A stretch of DNA of 64,000 bases from Cercophora sp. LCS_1 (Eukaryota > Ascomycota > Sordariomycetes > Sordariales > Lasiosphaeriaceae). The stretch covers positions 310,001 through 374,000 of the forward strand of contig JAPZLL010000023.1 of assembly GCA_036250225.1 (NCBI GenBank), in the 5' to 3' direction. The notes below the pieces were generated by a model. The model had not been told where the DNA came from. It ran no database searches and worked only from the letters and a program-made list of their open reading frames with translations. Position numbers and translations under genes: made by a program. This document shows, piece after piece, positions 1-11,041 of this stretch (positions within the stretch are counted from its first letter, which is position 1; each line of letters starts with the position of its first letter).

Positions 1-3000
1 CCACGTTTGGAAGAAATTGGCTCGTTGGGATCCAGTGCCCCAAGGGAGTACGAGTAAAGCGACTTGTTGGAGAGCACCAGCACGAGCTGGTACTCCTCCA
101 GCACATCGACCTGCGTGACGTTTTGCACGTCAATGACCCTCTTGGGTGGCGCATCTTTGTCCTTGGATTTGCGGTCCGACACATAGATGCCGCCGTCTGT
201 TCCATAGATGAGCTTGCGACCGCCATCAAACGGCGCAACGCAGTTGACCTTGTTCTGGCCTGAGAAGAAGCCACACGAGATGACGGCGGTGTTGAGGAAA
301 TCGGCGCGAGCCCGAAGTCGTTGCTGAGCCGTGTCGATAAACTCCAACCACTTCTGTCGCGCCGACTGGTTGGCGGCGTACAACGTCAGCTCGTACCCGT
401 TTTTCCCGAGATGACGGAATGTTATCGGCCAGCCCTCGCCCTTCTTAGTGTTATCGGAAGCGCGGAGTGCAGGGAGTAAGCTTGACGATGTCCTCTTGAC
501 GGCTCCTGACTGGGGAATGACTTCCTCCATTTCCTTGATGGACAGTAGCTCCAGTGGAATCGGCCTACGGTATGCTTTCAGCTCTTCGGTTTTCCCAACT
601 TGTTTGACCCGCACGAGGAGCACGGCATGATCAAACAAAAATGCCGTGATGTCGGCGTGCTCTGTTGGTGACTTTTTAAGCTGACTCTTGAAGACAAGCT
701 CACGTCCTTCCTCCGTCAGCTTCAAGTCAACCTTCTCCCCGGGCCTGAATTTCAGCTGCTCGTGCAAGCGTCGCAGGTTGAACCTGTTTTCTGCCTTGCC
801 TGACTCTGCGTTCACCCTACTCAACAAGTCTCTGATCATCGTCAGCGCCTTGGGAATATCCGTCCTGTCAGTGCTACCCTCTTCGGTGTACTTGAGCACG
901 TTCTCCAAGAGCAGCGGGTATCGCGCCAACCTTGTCGTTGGCTTCGTGAGATAACCGTTGAGCTCCAGCTTCCTCGATTCTCGCCGTCTTTCAACGTCGT
1001 CCACAAACTTGGCAAAGTCCTTGTTGATTGACCTCTCATTTTCGAACTCGAATTTGCCTTCCAGCTGCTTCGCTCCGTAGTAGATGAAAGGCTCGAACTG
1101 CGGCACGAACTCCAAAAATATATCTCCAATGTGCTGCACAACTGGGCTCTTTTGCTGCCTTTCTGTCAAAGCCTTCGCGAACCGTGAGCTCACCGCATGG
1201 ATACTGGGGTGGTCGACGATGTTGCTGAAAATGTTGCGCACCACACGCTCTCGACGTTGAGGTGGAATGGACGACATGCCATTGATCTTTCCCCTGAGCG
1301 GGAGAATCCAAAAGTCGCGAAGGTACTCGAGGTCTTTGACAAAGTCTCGTTCGGTGTAGCAAATTTCCGAAATGACCTCTTGCCGTTTTTTCTCTTTATC
1401 CCCGGTGCTGTCTGCGATTTCCTTAGGGACCGTATTGATCCAAAGCTTCTGCTCGTCAGTTTGATCGACATCGTCGTCGTTGAGGTTTGCTGGCCCCTCC
1501 TTTCTCAGGCCGGGGCCCATCTTGAGATTCAATCTTGAAACCTGTTCTAACCTCCTGGGACAAGCGATAGAGTAGCAAAGCTGGTCTCTTGTGCAGGTGG
1601 GCGAGTAGCATTCTGACAGCAGGACGAAAACACCATTGACAGCCGGCTTCTCTTCTGTTTCCTCCGTCAAGGTTTCTCGGAACTGATACATCTCGTACGT
1701 GGAATCACGGAGACGGTGCTCGTAGGTGACATCGTGGAAGAACTTTTGCGCATCCAGTGCCCGACCGAGAAGCAATGCCAAATTCCTATCCGTAGTCCTA
1801 ATAATGTAGGAAAGCACATCGACAGCCTCGGCACCACTGAAAGCGTTTTTGTATGTGAGCTCATTCTTCGTTCGGTCGCCGACGACGATCTTGCGTCGGA
1901 AGCATTCGGCTACGCGGGACAGGAGTGCGGGATAGACAATAGGTGGTCGGATCTTGGCCGTCGGCGGACGTTCGCTATTCGACGACCCTGACATGGAGGG
2001 CCTATGTACTAGAGTTTGCGTGTCGGTCCTCTCGGTGGGGGCTATGGAGGGCGCAATTGTTGAGGCCATCGACATGGTCCTGTTACTGTCGTTGCTTGTC
2101 GATACAATGCTCGTCGTCCTGGTCTGGGTCCCAGGGGCGTTGTTATTCGGATACCCGTGATTGTTGTTCGCATTCGATTGCGCACTGGGGAATTCTGGTA
2201 TGCTGGGCCCGGGTCTCCGATTTGGAATGACCCTACCGCTCATCGTCTGGTGCGTATCCCGATCGTGCGAGCTATAACCGGTCATCGACATGGAACGATC
2301 CTCAAGATGCCTGTCTGGAACGACTCGTCCCTGCGCAGTAGTCCGGGCCGATTGGGGATGGGGGTTGTACTGAGCATGCCGGAAGGCGTTTGCCGGAGCC
2401 TGCTGCTGGTAGGACTGAGGCGGCGGATGGTACATTTGCTGCCTCGGAGCACTGACCAAGGACTGTGATCGGTAAGGATCCGAGTTCATGGCTGGTTGCG
2501 GCCCACCCTGATAAAATCTCTGCGAAGGGTTCCGTGGCGGCCCGTTGTAGAAGTTGGGAGGGGGAGGACCTCGCATGGAGTCGGATCGCATGGAGTCAGA
2601 TCGAGGCGGCGGCCGCTGTTGCGGCATTGGAGGTCCCTGGCCAGGGTAGGGGCGTCGTTGTTGCTGCTGGAGATAATGGGGAGAAGGAACCTGGTTTCCC
2701 GTCGAGACGGAGCGTTGACCTGGGTAGTAGCCATTATCCATCGGGCGACGTGGAGGCGCCGGGTCCGTGTATCCCCCTCCGGGTGGCGGCATCGGCCTCG
2801 GTGGCGGCATCCGCTGCGTGCCCGATATGCTGGATGTGGTGGAAGACATGGTCTGCGTGCGTCCCTCCGGCATCATCGAGGGCGGGGAGATGGACGAGTT
2901 CATGGTCTGCGACCGGCCAGGCGGAGGCGCGGCGCCAAAGATGTTGGAAAAGGCGGCATCGCGTTGGAAGTTGTTGGACGATCCGTATTGGTTTCCCCGT

Positions 3001-3035
3001 GGGGGTGGCACCCGGTCTTGATGGTAATCCGCCAT
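1..3035 (-). CDS. rom2: Rho1 guanine nucleotide exchange factor, Rom1/Rom2 type (3' end outside window)
   Basis: Open without a stop from the ATG at 3035 to the left edge, giving 1011 residues and no intron. Order of parts: a Pro/Gln/Ser-rich disordered N-terminus (about 1-365, with repeats such as SQTMNSS/TQTMSST and DSMRSDSMRG), a DEP domain (about 371-450), a Dbl-homology RhoGEF domain (about 550-755, beginning EVISEICYTERDFVKDLEYL), a PH domain (about 765-900), and the start of a citron/CNH domain (from about 912, VNCVAPFDGGRKLIYGTDGG). This order is that of fungal Rom1/Rom2 exchange factors, which activate Rho1 at the plasma membrane downstream of cell-wall sensors and control glucan synthase and the Pkc1 pathway. 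The rest of the CNH domain lies beyond base 1. The family is secure; Rom1 versus Rom2 is not resolved. Confidence 0.93.
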   Translation of the reverse strand, partial: MADYHQDRVPPPRGNQYGSSNNFQRDAAFSNIFGAAPPPGRSQTMNSSISPPSMMPEGRTQTMSSTTSSISGTQRMPPPRPMPPPGGGYTDPAPPRRPMDNGYYPGQRSVSTGNQVPSPHYLQQQQRRPYPGQGPPMPQQRPPPRSDSMRSDSMRGPPPPNFYNGPPRNPSQRFYQGGPQPAMNSDPYRSQSLVSAPRQQMYHPPPQSYQQQAPANAFRHAQYNPHPQSARTTAQGRVVPDRHLEDRSMSMTGYSSHDRDTHQTMSGRVIPNRRPGPSIPEFPSAQSNANNNHGYPNNNAPGTQTRTTSIVSTSNDSNRTMSMASTIAPSIAPTERTDTQTLVHRPSMSGSSNSERPPTAKIRPPIVYPALLSRVAECFRRKIVVGDRTKNELTYKNAFSGAEAVDVLSYIIRTTDRNLALLLGRALDAQKFFHDVTYEHRLRDSTYEMYQFRETLTEETEEKPAVNGVFVLLSECYSPTCTRDQLCYSIACPRRLEQVSRLNLKMGPGLRKEGPANLNDDDVDQTDEQKLWINTVPKEIADSTGDKEKKRQEVISEICYTERDFVKDLEYLRDFWILPLRGKINGMSSIPPQRRERVVRNIFSNIVDHPSIHAVSSRFAKALTERQQKSPVVQHIGDIFLEFVPQFEPFIYYGAKQLEGKFEFENERSINKDFAKFVDDVERRRESRKLELNGYLTKPTTRLARYPLLLENVLKYTEEGSTDRTDIPKALTMIRDLLSRVNAESGKAENRFNLRRLHEQLKFRPGEKVDLKLTEEGRELVFKSQLKKSPTEHADITAFLFDHAVLLVRVKQVGKTEELKAYRRPIPLELLSIKEMEEVIPQSGAVKRTSSSLLPALRASDNTKKGEGWPITFRHLGKNGYELTLYAANQSARQKWLEFIDTAQQRLRARADFLNTAVISCGFFSGQNKVNCVAPFDGGRKLIYGTDGGIYVSDRKSKDKDAPPKRVIDVQNVTQVDVLEEYQLVLVLSNKSLYSYSLGALDPNEPISSKR

Positions 3036-4067
3036 TTCTGCAGAGAGGCGCGAAGCCGGCCGTTAGCTAATCCATTGGTTGTGTTTTGAGATCTTTCGGC
3101 TGGTCGGTGGATGGAGGGTTGGGAGCTTGAGGCCTCGCGGTCTCAAGGGGGGCGGTTGATTATCAAAAGTGGAGAGGTGCAAATGGGGTCTCGACTCACT
3201 CGCCCGATGACCGGAATCGCCTGTGAGGGCGGCCGGCGTAAGAGAGCCTACGACCTCGAAGTCAGACGGGCTGGTGGGGGGACGATGGATTTGTGGTGCC
3301 GATAATCGAGGAACGGTGCGTGTGGGAGAGGACGACGCAAGACGGGTGACGTTATTGGGGGATGGATGTGGTCTTGGGTGCCCCGGCGGTTTACACACGG
3401 ATTTTTCAACGGGTCTGGTTGGAGCGGCAGTCTCCGTTGTCGACCGACAATTGCCTGGAACCTCCTTCAATTGCGGAACCCTGAATCATGGCACATGGTC
3501 TCAGGAAGACAAGAGGACAGAATAAAACACAACGCAGGCAAATGGCCGAGATGACTGTCGAACCGTCAATGGGATGTCGGCTGCCAACCCAAATGCCACT
3601 GCGTCGAATGGCTTTTGGCACGGTTCAACACCCCTGTCGCCAAAATCCTACACCCGAGATAAGCAAACGGCGCAGCGGGTTAGGGTTTGTTGTCAATTGT
3701 AGAGACAACAGACACCAAGCCCAAGGGAATGCAGATGCGTAGTATAAACGGTATCTTGATATCGAGTTTCGTTGAATCACCTCCTATTCCGCGCTTCGAC
3801 TTGCATCAGATGTGTGTGGCTCAAGCCAAGTGGTGGTTCCTGGAGCGGGCATGGAAGCTTCGATGCTTGTTTCCTGCAAGACCGCCTCGCCCCCACCGGC
3901 TTCACGTGATCTCGCTAGCTTGACCCAGCCGTCGCGATGCTTCCTCGCTGACGTTGCCGTCGTGGGAAGAAGCACCGCTGAGCTGTGTCCAGTTACCAAC
4001 CCTCTCTCTGGACAATCTGAACTGGTCCCATTTTCCAATCCTTAGACAACATACACGGTTGCCCACA
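3036..4067. promoter_or_regulatory. Divergent promoter region between the RhoGEF and V-ATPase c' genes
   Basis: About 1 kb between two start codons that point away from each other. Only short overlapping reading frames with no recognisable protein are present, so I read it as 5' UTR and promoter for both genes. No clear TATA box or known operator was identified. Confidence 0.5.
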
Positions 4068-4951
4068 ATGGCGGAGTCAGAGCTTAGTCCCAAATTCGCG
4101 CCTTTTATTGGCATGGTAAGCCAGCCAGCCAGCCCTTCCACTCTCCCGCGCAACGGCAGTCGAGTCCTGTGGCCTGAGTGTATGCGCGCCGGTACGAAAG
4201 CTTGCTAACCTTTTCTACTCAGGCCGGTATTGCGGCGGCCATGATCTTCGGCAGTAAGCTCCCTTCATCGATGGTTCCGTGACCACGCTGTGAACTCCGA
4301 CGAGACCCCTCGCTTCTTATCTCGAGACCCGACTGACCATTTGGCCGTTGTATAGGTGTTGGGGCTGCATATGGCACCGCGAAGTCTGGAATTGGTATTG
4401 CTGGCGTTGGAACGTTCCGGCCAGACCTAATCATGAAGGTAGGAATTGTCCACTTGACAGGAGACTTCCCTACAAGAAGAATACCATAGCTAATGGAGGC
4501 TTTAGTGTCTCATTCCGGTCGTCATGTCCGGAATTATCGCTGTCTACTCGCTCGTTATCTCTGTCCTGATCGCTCAGGATCTCCAGCCGCCTTCAGGAGG
4601 AGGACACTATAGCTTGTTCAAGTGCGTTTCGTCAGCGAACCTTCGTCGTACCTTATCTGGATGCTGATGGTTTTTTGCATAGTGGCTTCATGCACCTGGC
4701 TTGCGGTCTCTCTGTTGGTCTCACTGGTCTGGCTGCAGGCTACTGCATTGGTGTGGTGGGCGACAAGGGAGTCAGATCATACATGCTCCAGTCGCGTGTC
4801 TTTGTCGGCATGGTTCTGATCCTCATTTTCGGTGAGGTTCTTGGTCTCTACGGGTACGTGTTATACCATTTTTCGTGGGTTTGGTGGAAGCCGGCTAATA
4901 CTCAACAGCCTCATTGTTGCGCTTATCCTCAACACGAAGAGCAGGGGTTAA
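4068..4951 (+). CDS. vma-11: V-type H+-ATPase V0 proteolipid subunit c' (Vma11)
   Basis: Six exons: 4068-4115, 4223-4253, 4356-4438, 4506-4621, 4683-4853, 4909-4951 (163 aa). All introns are GT-AG. The protein is a four-helix proteolipid of the V0 ring that carries protons across vacuolar and other endomembranes. The segment AKSGIGIAGVGTFRPDLIMK and the ending LILNTKSRG match fungal c' (Vma11) rather than c (Vma3). The proton-carrying glutamate lies in ILIFGEVLGLYG, at E144 by my count. Five introns in under 900 bp is high for this window, where several genes have none or one. The c' subunit is known from fungi, which supports the origin of the sequence. Confidence 0.95.
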
Positions 4952-5806
4952 GCAGTTTGATTTGGCGGTTTGCAGAAGCGGCACTGCCGTCTTGTACAAA
5001 GTATTTGTGTACCAGAAGATCGGGGTGAGGTAGAAGGTCGCGGCGTGTCCGCTGACTGATCGCATTGGCCTGGCGTTTTTGGGATGTATTACAATTGTGA
5101 CGAGGCTCTTGAGAGGCATCATGGATTGACAGGGACACAGGAAGGATGCTTATAATATCAAGTCCCATACATCTCGGGTCGCAACACTGATCCTCGCACA
5201 TGTGGCTTACTCAAGATATTGGTTTAATGCTAGCAGAGCCGCATCAACACCGCTTACATGCGTGGTAAGTGGTAACTTGGTCGTACGGCTCAGGCATTGC
5301 CGCCCAGGGGCTAACCACGCACTCATTCAGGGGTTGCCGCCGGGTTTGACAATTGTACTCTTGATCGCGCTTCGAACTCATCATATTTAATCAAGACTAC
5401 CGCCCTTGATGCCCAACCCAAAGGCTCGAGATTGGAGCCTAGCCGCGCAATGCCAAGAAACCGCCCTTGGGAACGCCCATGGTGATGCTCAACAATGAAA
5501 ACGGCAGAATATGTCCTTACCAGAGGGATCTTATACCTAGATAAAAATGTTGCTAAAAGGAGCGAGGAGAAAAGAAGATGCTGGGCCGGACACCAGAGAA
5601 CACCGGAAATGCTAGAAAATCGACACCTCAACGCGCCCCGACTTGCGCCAACCGCCCAGTCGAACCGTTCCCCAGCCGAAAGCGCTTCCAGCTCGGCTTG
5701 CTCTGCCGCTCATCCGTATCCCTCATCTGCGCTGTTGCCCACAGTTAACAAAAGAAACGAGTCAGTCCAGCTCCAGTCTATCATGGTCGTTGTAAAAGTC
5801 TCGGTG
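4952..5806. other. Intergenic, convergent 3' ends
   Basis: About 850 bp between the ends of two converging genes. I see only short, unconvincing reading frames; presumably both 3' UTRs and terminators lie here. Confidence 0.5.
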
Positions 5807-6550
5807 TCATCTGATCATTGCGAGCCTTCTGGTAGGTCGCTGATCCCGATTCCGAGAGGAAAGCTCACCCAAAAAGAAATCCCACCGCCTATCTTCACGA
5901 ATCAGAATCTCGTCGCCGTTCTCCCTGGCTAAACGCTGCCGCCTGGCTTGGGCGGCCGCTGCTTCGCCGACAAGATATGGGTCCTCCAGTGGCCTCATTC
6001 TATTTCTCTGCTCTTCCTCCTCGATCCGATCGAGCATCACACGGCGGATACCATTGACGTGGCTTTCATGGGATGCTGCGGCTACGCGGCGCAGCGCTAC
6101 CCTGTGGTATGTGGGATTCGCACTGATGGTTGACCACGAAGGGATCCGGAACTGGCTGAGCGAGGGAATGCTCGTGTGCTGTGGAAGCGGGCCTGTGGGA
6201 ACCGGGGGGAGACCTTGACGCGGCGCCGAGTTTGGGTCGGAGCTGATCAGAGGGGCCAGGCCGCTAGTGGAACCGGTGTTGGGGCGTTCGGGGGGAGAGT
6301 ACGGTGGAACGGGTTCGGGATTGGGAACGGTGGAGTGGTAAGAGGGGGCATCGGAGGCTAGGTAGCGAGCCTGATGAGCCAACTGCAACACATCGGGGAG
6401 GGAACAGGAACAAAGTCAATATAGCTCGTGCCACTCACTGTACGAGGGCGCAGCCGAGCGGATCGAGGCAGTCTCAAAGTCTTCGGGACTGATGGTCTCG
6501 ATGACCGCCGGGGCATACGGAGGGGCGTCTCCAGCGACTGCGGACGACAT
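5807..6550 (-). CDS. Conserved fungal protein of unknown function, Pro/Tyr-rich N-terminus
   Basis: Two exons by my model: 6439-6550 and 5807-6357, joined by an 81-nt intron with donor GTGAGT and acceptor CTAG (220 aa). The N-terminus (MSSAVAGDAPPYAPAVIETI) continues into a region rich in PSY, PPY and PPYSPP motifs, which are potential WW-domain ligands. The C-terminal half is basic and probably helical, with RRVMLDRIEEEEQRNRMRPL followed by an Ala/Gln/Arg stretch. No signal peptide or membrane segment is seen and I do not recognise a domain. The C-terminal reading frame is well supported by length. The splice acceptor is less certain, because another AG about 18 nt upstream lies in a different phase. 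Confidence 0.6.
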
Positions 6551-8146
6551 GATGGCGAGAAGGTTTTTGGAGTTCAAGCCAGGGGAAAACCGCAGGTCAA
6601 GGAATGTGGGCTAGCAATACGCTTTGAGGAAGGATGGCGGGCGACCGTCGGTGACCGGCATATGCGTGGGTCGTGGGAGCTGGGGCACTTCCTCCACAGC
6701 CAACAGTGAGACAAGACAGCCCTCGGCCAAGATGCGAATGTCTCAATATCTGTTGGGAAAGAGAGAGGAAAGACAGGTTGGGGTGACACGTGAGGAAAAT
6801 AGGTGGAAACGCTTCATTGGAGGTTGCGTTCAGCCACACATCCAGCCTAGCAAGGGGAGGGAAGCACAAAGGGACAACAGCGCATCTGCATGATTTGCGG
6901 AGCATGGCACTGGAGATAAAGCCCGTCGACTCGCCCGTCATGGTTGTCTCGCGGCCCGGGACAATCAGCTTGATCGTGATGGTGGGGAGCGAGGGGGTGG
7001 GGTGCTTGCGGGTGGGGCCTTGGCGTCATCCTCGCTGGACGGATTGCGGAGACTCTCACCCCTCGGCCCTCCATTGCGGGAGGGCAGGGATGCTGCCATG
7101 CACCTGTTGGCTGGGTTGGTAGCCGGATGATGCGACTTGGACACCATCTTGACTGGCTGTGGCCCGGTGGTAGTGATCAGATGGTTCTTTGGGATTTCCC
7201 ATCGAGAGTTTCGAGCTCCATCCTTGTCACATCAGATAACGATAAAGGTTGAATGACAAGCCATCGAACACACTTGGTGTTGCCAGAGCAGAGCCATTTG
7301 CCGGTCTCGCAGGAAGCTGTCATCCGGCCCAAAGACCAAAGGGGGAAACTTGTTCCAGGCATGCAGCTAAGAACGAAAGGGAAGGCCAGCAATGTCGGGC
7401 ATCCGCGGCGCGGCAAAACGGTACAAGCCAGCCCGTTGTGCGTCTCGTAGTCACTGGCCCTTGAACTCCCTATGGGTATCCCACTTCCCAAGTGGAGAAG
7501 CGTATGGCTGATACGAACCGGTTCGCGCTGTTGGGCTACACCTGACGTAGGTCAAGCACCGCTGTTGTACTCGGCGCTCTAAAGTGGATAGCTCCAACCA
7601 ACTCCAGCTTGCTTGCTGGTGGGCTTTCGGGCCTACTGGCAAACAAGCGAATACATGAATGAAGAACAGAATGCCGGGTCTGAACCCGGAGCCGGACGTC
7701 CGGAAAGAAGAAACCAAGAAATAAATATGCCGTCTCAATAATATCTCCGTGCGTATGCTCTTTGCTTTTGTAATATGCCCAGGTGCGTACTTAGGTTGTC
7801 GGAGTGATGCCTACTTCCGAGGGAGTTACCTGAGGCTTACAGTCACAATCGTTGTTGCTCGCTGGGCTCGGTCGCCTCAGCCTCAAGGAGGGAGGGGTCA
7901 TCTCCCCGCAGGCAAGGGGGCACGTGCCAAGCAGCACACAAGGTTGTGGCCTTCCCTTGAACGCCCCACGTGGCTGTGCTTGCTCGGTCGGGTCACCTGG
8001 GATGCCTGCCGGAACCAGACCTTGATGACTGGAAGGCTTCGGTAGGCGCGCACCTTGTGGGCTGCCGATATCAACAATACATAACAACTTCGAGCTGGCC
8101 TCAACTGTCATACTGCGAGTTGAATTGAGGCCCGTATCTTCAGCAC
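6551..8146. promoter_or_regulatory. Divergent intergenic region, 1.6 kb
   Basis: Lies between the starts of the Pro/Tyr-rich protein gene and the metallophosphoesterase gene. It holds only small reading frames on both strands, none with recognisable content. A minus-strand frame at 6965-7147 starts with ATG and could be an upstream ORF or part of a 5' leader, but nothing proves it. Confidence 0.4.
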
Positions 8147-9973
8147 ATGATGACGTCAAAATCTGCACGACTATGCAGTGTCCTAGCCGCCCTTGCCGGC
8201 GCCGCGGCGGGTGCGCAGCCGGGAGCTGTCAAACCCGTGGCAGCGCCGATGCGAAACCTTGTCTGGGGAAACCTCAACTTCCTGCACACAACCGACACAC
8301 ACGGTTGGCACGGTGGCCATCTCCAAGAGTCGCAGTACTCGGCCGACTGGGGTGACTATGTGTCGTTTGCTGAGCACATGCGGCGCAAAGCCGACGACCA
8401 GGGCGTGGACCTCTTGCTTGTCGACACCGGAGACCGCGTCGAGGGAAATGGGCTCTACGATGCATCGGATCCAAAGGGGCGGTACTACTACGATATTTAC
8501 CGCCAACAGGATGTTGACATAATATGCACGGGCAACCATGAGCTGTATCATGCAAGCACGGCTGATGAGGAGCATCGCCAGACTGTTCCAAACTTCCGGA
8601 ACAACTATATCGCCTCCAATCTCGACTACATAGATCCAAAGTCTGGTGACATCGTGCCCATGGCACAACGGTACCGCCGCTTCCGGACGAAAAACCAGAA
8701 GATTGACATCATCGCCTTTGGGTTTCTCTTCAACTTTATGGGAAACGCCAAGAACACGATTGTGCAGCCGGTGCGCGAGACGGTCAAGGAGAAGTGGTTT
8801 CAGGATATCATACGGGAGGAGCCTGATGTGTTTGTTGTCATTGGGCATGTTGGGGTGAAGATGCCCGAATTCAAGGAGGTATTCCACGCCATCCGGAAGC
8901 ACCACCCGGATACGACCATCCTGTTCTTCGGAGGCCACGTCCATGTCCGGGACGCAACATCGTACGACTCCCGATCGTTTGCCATCGCGAGCGGTCGTTA
9001 CTTTGAGACGATTGGGTGGATGTCTGCTACTGCGGATTTCAAGGACCGTCGCTCGCAGCCTCATTTTCACCGCCGTTATATCGATAACAACCTGCTTGGT
9101 CTCTACCACCACAGTGGCCTCGATGCTTCCACCTTCCCTACCGAGCACGGCCGAAACGTTACGAGCATGATAACAACGGCTCGCAAAGAGCTCAACCTGG
9201 ACTACTCGTTTGGCTGCGCCCCCAAGGACTACTGGATGACACGTACTCCTTATCCGCACGAGAACAGCATATACACTCTCTTGGAAGAGCAGGTTCTCCC
9301 AGACGTTGCTGTCAGCAGCGAGCGCGCGCACGTCCCGCGGCTTGCGATTCTCAACACTGGCGCTATTCGTTTTGATATCTTCAAGGGGGCATTTACACGG
9401 GACACGACCTATATCGTCTCGCCATTTACCAGTGTGCTCAACTACATCCCCGATGTGCCATACAGGGTTGCCCGTCATGTTATCGGCATGCTAAATAGCG
9501 GCGGCCAAATCTTGGAGAGTAAGCCACTACACTTGATGGCCATCCCTGAGCAGCAAGTCCCCCGGGAGTCGGTTATATACGGACACGGAGCTTCTGACAG
9601 CCAGATTCCTCTTTCTGGTGGCCACAACGGCGACGGGCCAGGCTCATGGCCAGCGTTGGTCGAGGGTTACACCACCAAGGACGATATTGGCAACGACGGT
9701 GATGATGCTGCGCATGCCAGCATTGACTTTTACGTCGTGCCAAACTGTATCCAAGCCCAGATTGGTTTCGAAAAGGGCGAGGAGCCAGAGAAGGTCGACC
9801 TCGTTTTCTTCGACTTCATCCAGCCGTGGGTCTTGATGGCGCTTCGATTCAGGGGTGCCAAGTATACCGCAGCTGATGTCCAGTCGTACGTGAACGGGAC
9901 CTTCACCGAGCTTATGGCGGGCTGGATAAAGGAGAACTGGCCCAAGAAGTGTGGCGATTTTGGTGATCTGTAG
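8147..9973 (+). CDS. Secreted calcineurin-like metallophosphoesterase / 5'-nucleotidase family protein
   Basis: Single exon, 608 aa. The hydrophobic N-terminus (MMTSKSARLCSVLAALAGAA) is a likely signal peptide. Metal-binding motifs follow in order: TDTHGWHGGH (D50, H52), VDTGDRVEGNG, CTGNHELYH, VIGHVGV and FFGGHVHVRD. Together they form the complete dinuclear metal site of the family. The C-terminal half resembles the substrate-binding domain of 5'-nucleotidases. The closest known type is the fungal family represented by yeast YHR202W, whose substrate is not settled. The start is either M1 or M2. The product probably enters the secretory pathway and acts in the vacuole or cell wall; I infer this from the leader alone. 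Confidence 0.9.
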   Translation: MMTSKSARLCSVLAALAGAAAGAQPGAVKPVAAPMRNLVWGNLNFLHTTDTHGWHGGHLQESQYSADWGDYVSFAEHMRRKADDQGVDLLLVDTGDRVEGNGLYDASDPKGRYYYDIYRQQDVDIICTGNHELYHASTADEEHRQTVPNFRNNYIASNLDYIDPKSGDIVPMAQRYRRFRTKNQKIDIIAFGFLFNFMGNAKNTIVQPVRETVKEKWFQDIIREEPDVFVVIGHVGVKMPEFKEVFHAIRKHHPDTTILFFGGHVHVRDATSYDSRSFAIASGRYFETIGWMSATADFKDRRSQPHFHRRYIDNNLLGLYHHSGLDASTFPTEHGRNVTSMITTARKELNLDYSFGCAPKDYWMTRTPYPHENSIYTLLEEQVLPDVAVSSERAHVPRLAILNTGAIRFDIFKGAFTRDTTYIVSPFTSVLNYIPDVPYRVARHVIGMLNSGGQILESKPLHLMAIPEQQVPRESVIYGHGASDSQIPLSGGHNGDGPGSWPALVEGYTTKDDIGNDGDDAAHASIDFYVVPNCIQAQIGFEKGEEPEKVDLVFFDFIQPWVLMALRFRGAKYTAADVQSYVNGTFTELMAGWIKENWPKKCGDFGDL

Positions 9974-10303
9974 ATTCTGTACAACTTGTGTTTGACATGG
10001 TATTCGATAGATGATGTTCGAGTCTGGCAGCATACAATCGGCCGGTGTTTAGGAAATTTGATGGGTTCTGGGAGTTTATGGCTTCAAAGCAGGAGTTAGC
10101 TAGCCTTGTTGATGACATCAAGTTTTGCAATTAAGATGCTGGGACATTTTCTTTCAAGTGAGGGAGAGATAAGGCATGAGTGTCAAGCGATCCTACTTGG
10201 ATCAATCTGCCATTTCTCAATGTTTTCCCAAGCGCCACTAACGCCGACCAAATGCTACCCAAGGAATCCAACACGAAGCGAAAGCATCGAAGAGCAAGGA
10301 AAA
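9974..10303. other. Intergenic, convergent 3' ends
   Basis: About 330 bp of AT-richer sequence between the stop codons of the phosphoesterase and Isy1 genes. It holds no gene that I can support. Confidence 0.5.
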
Positions 10304-11041
10304 TCACAACTGGTCCAGTAACCTCCTCCTTCTCCTGTCAACAAGCTCCTGCTGAACCTCCTCCATCGTCGGAAGGTCCCACCCCTGCCCATCTCCTGCG
10401 TCCCCTGGCAGCGGTTCCCACCCAGGAGGCGTCTCTCTAGACCCAGCGCTCGCCAGATTGTCAAAGGCCTCCCGTTCCTTCGCAGCTTCGTATGCCAGAA
10501 GGCCCTCGTCTTCCTCGCCCGGCGCGTAACCGTAGTATGCCGCATCAACTTGTTTCCTAAGGTCGTCTCTCGTCTCCAATGGCTTCTCATCCTCCTGTCG
10601 TGCTTTTGCCGCCGCCTCGAAAAGCTCTTTGACGCCAGGCAACTCTCTCGCCCTTCCAAAGTACTTGTATCCCCTCCCGCCGCCGGGTATTTCCCTGCCT
10701 GCCTCATCGTAGACTTTGGCTCCCGCGCGCGAGTAGTTTGGTCCGCCGAGGTTCCGTATTTGCACTTCCCAGACATGCTTTTCCCGCATCAGCTTGTTGA
10801 TTTCGTCGTTGAGATCGCGGATCTGGTAGTCGGAGAGTGCGGGGTCCTGGATGCGCGACACCTTGCGCGAGATCTCCTTGAGTACCTGGCCGCGCCATTT
10901 CTCGCAGGCCGGGATACTGTCTTGCTCGGTGATGGCACGCGGGCGGCGCGTTCGTCCGACGTCGATGATGCCTAGTTCTGCGGCCTGGGACTCGCGGAAG
11001 CGATAGAGCATAGACTGGGACTTTTCCTGATTTCGCGCCAT
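10304..11041 (-). CDS. isy1: Pre-mRNA-splicing factor Isy1
   Basis: Single exon, 245 aa from the ATG at 11041. The start MARNQEKSQSMLYRFRESQA is the signature N-terminus of the Isy1 family, so I chose it over the longer open frame reaching 11287. The conserved core includes RRPRAITEQDSIPACEKWR, RKVSRIQDPALSDYQIRDLN and VWEVQIRNLGGPNYSR. The C-terminal half is acidic and then ends in a basic tail (RRRRLLDQL). Isy1 is a component of the Prp19-associated (NineTeen) complex and acts in the spliceosome around the first catalytic step. The gene is intronless here. Confidence 0.94.
   Translation of the reverse strand: MARNQEKSQSMLYRFRESQAAELGIIDVGRTRRPRAITEQDSIPACEKWRGQVLKEISRKVSRIQDPALSDYQIRDLNDEINKLMREKHVWEVQIRNLGGPNYSRAGAKVYDEAGREIPGGGRGYKYFGRARELPGVKELFEAAAKARQEDEKPLETRDDLRKQVDAAYYGYAPGEEDEGLLAYEAAKEREAFDNLASAGSRETPPGWEPLPGDAGDGQGWDLPTMEEVQQELVDRRRRRLLDQL

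Noticed and set aside
3063..3470. 135-codon minus-strand frame upstream of the RhoGEF
   Set aside because: Low-complexity Pro/Thr/Arg composition in a divergent promoter; no support as a gene.
8183..9478. 431-codon open frame on the minus strand opposite the metallophosphoesterase gene
   Set aside because: It is a mirror of a well-supported coding sequence, has no family resemblance, and arises from codon bias on the other strand.
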